33,101 nucleotides of DNA from Rhodospirillales bacterium (GTDB taxonomy: Bacteria; Pseudomonadota; Alphaproteobacteria; Rhodospirillales; Defluviicoccaceae). A model generated the notes under the pieces. That model saw only the letters and a list, made by a program, of their open reading frames with translations, did no database searches and was not told the origin of the DNA. The DNA is taken from the NCBI GenBank assembly GCA_007695045.1, contig REEP01000026.1, positions 1 through 33,101 of the forward strand. Direction: 5' to 3'. This document shows positions 32,986 through 33,101 of the stretch, one piece after another (the stretch's first letter is position 1; each line of letters begins with the position of its first letter). Position numbers and translations under genes: made by a program.

Positions 32986-33101
32986 CTTGGTCTCGGAGCG
33001 GGTGAACGGGTTGCTCACCCCCTCAGGCGATCAAGCGCCATGCTTCTCCGGATGATAGCGGAACGAGGCGTGCACGCGCGCACGATACTCCGACACCTTC
33101 T
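32964..33101. repeat. direct repeat, right copy (dodecin 3' end plus terminator)
   Basis: This copy aligns without gaps to 29738-29875, with 6 mismatches over 138 bases, and continues beyond the window. It carries both hairpins and the end of a second dodecin gene. See the left copy for details. Confidence 0.92.
33031..33101 (-). CDS. Dodecin, copy 2, C-terminal fragment
   Basis: The last 22 complete codons before TGA (33031-33033) encode KVSEYRARVHASFRYHPEKHGA, identical to copy 1. The three base differences in the coding part are synonymous (His CAT/CAC, Lys AAG/AAA, Glu GAG/GAA). The start lies outside the window. The pattern suggests both genes are under selection to encode the same protein. 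Confidence 0.88.
   Translation of the reverse strand, partial: KVSEYRARVHASFRYHPEKHGA

Overview
The window is GC-rich, densely coded DNA from a bacterium, most likely an alphaproteobacterium and probably of the Rhodospirillales. The main pointers are a suf operon led by an Rrf2 regulator, an lrp / trxB / lsrB-like neighbourhood, exoD, a class I dihydroorotase of alphaproteobacterial type, and a dodecin of the proteobacterial 'EDLRVAEV' type. The taxonomic call is inference from family resemblance and gene order; no rRNA gene is present.

Layout. 1-1.2 kb: end of an MFS (UMF1-like) transporter converging on a PfkB-type sugar kinase. 1.25-2.0 kb: a 9-bp tandem repeat and a higBA toxin-antitoxin pair with a palindromic operator. 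2.1-9.5 kb: one long minus-strand run, Rrf2 regulator-sufB-sufC-sufD-sufS-sufE-sufT-sufA-exoD, a complete SUF iron-sulfur assembly operon. 9.7-13.4 kb: a stand-alone cyclic-nucleotide-binding-fold protein, an Lrp/AsnC regulator divergent from trxB, an LsrB/VtlR-like LysR regulator, tRNA-Val(CAC) and a small conserved-looking protein. 13.75-18.6 kb: msrB, a calcineurin-like phosphodiesterase, a LacI regulator divergent from a dihydroorotase gene, and an inorganic pyrophosphatase with a signal peptide. 18.7-21.2 kb: LigD broken into three adjacent genes (phosphoesterase, ligase, polymerase), an NHEJ module without Ku in view. 21.4-23.9 kb: cheY-cheB-cheR. 23.9-28.0 kb: a D-2-hydroxyacid dehydrogenase, a DegT/DnrJ aminotransferase, and a CBS-domain protein overlapping an ArsB/NhaD-type permease.

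Accessory end. From about 28 kb the DNA changes character. A 348-residue unknown protein at 28525-29571 has a Cys/His/Asp arrangement like a papain or transglutaminase fold. A dodecin gene with its terminator (29738-30023) is repeated in the same orientation at the right edge (32964-33101 and beyond). The two copies differ at 6 of 138 aligned bases. They bracket a three-gene, more AT-rich operon (30405-32816): a TIGR04255-like protein, an HTH protein, and an unrecognised protein with a Ser-Gln-Thr-Cys-Asp motif. This dodecin-flanked cassette is the best candidate for an undescribed system. Its function cannot be read from the sequence; a defence or stress module is only a hypothesis.

How the genes work together. 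The SUF operon, thioredoxin reductase, MsrB and the LsrB-like regulator form an iron-sulfur and redox-maintenance theme. The split LigD set is DNA repair and CheYBR is signalling. The right end is an accessory insertion.
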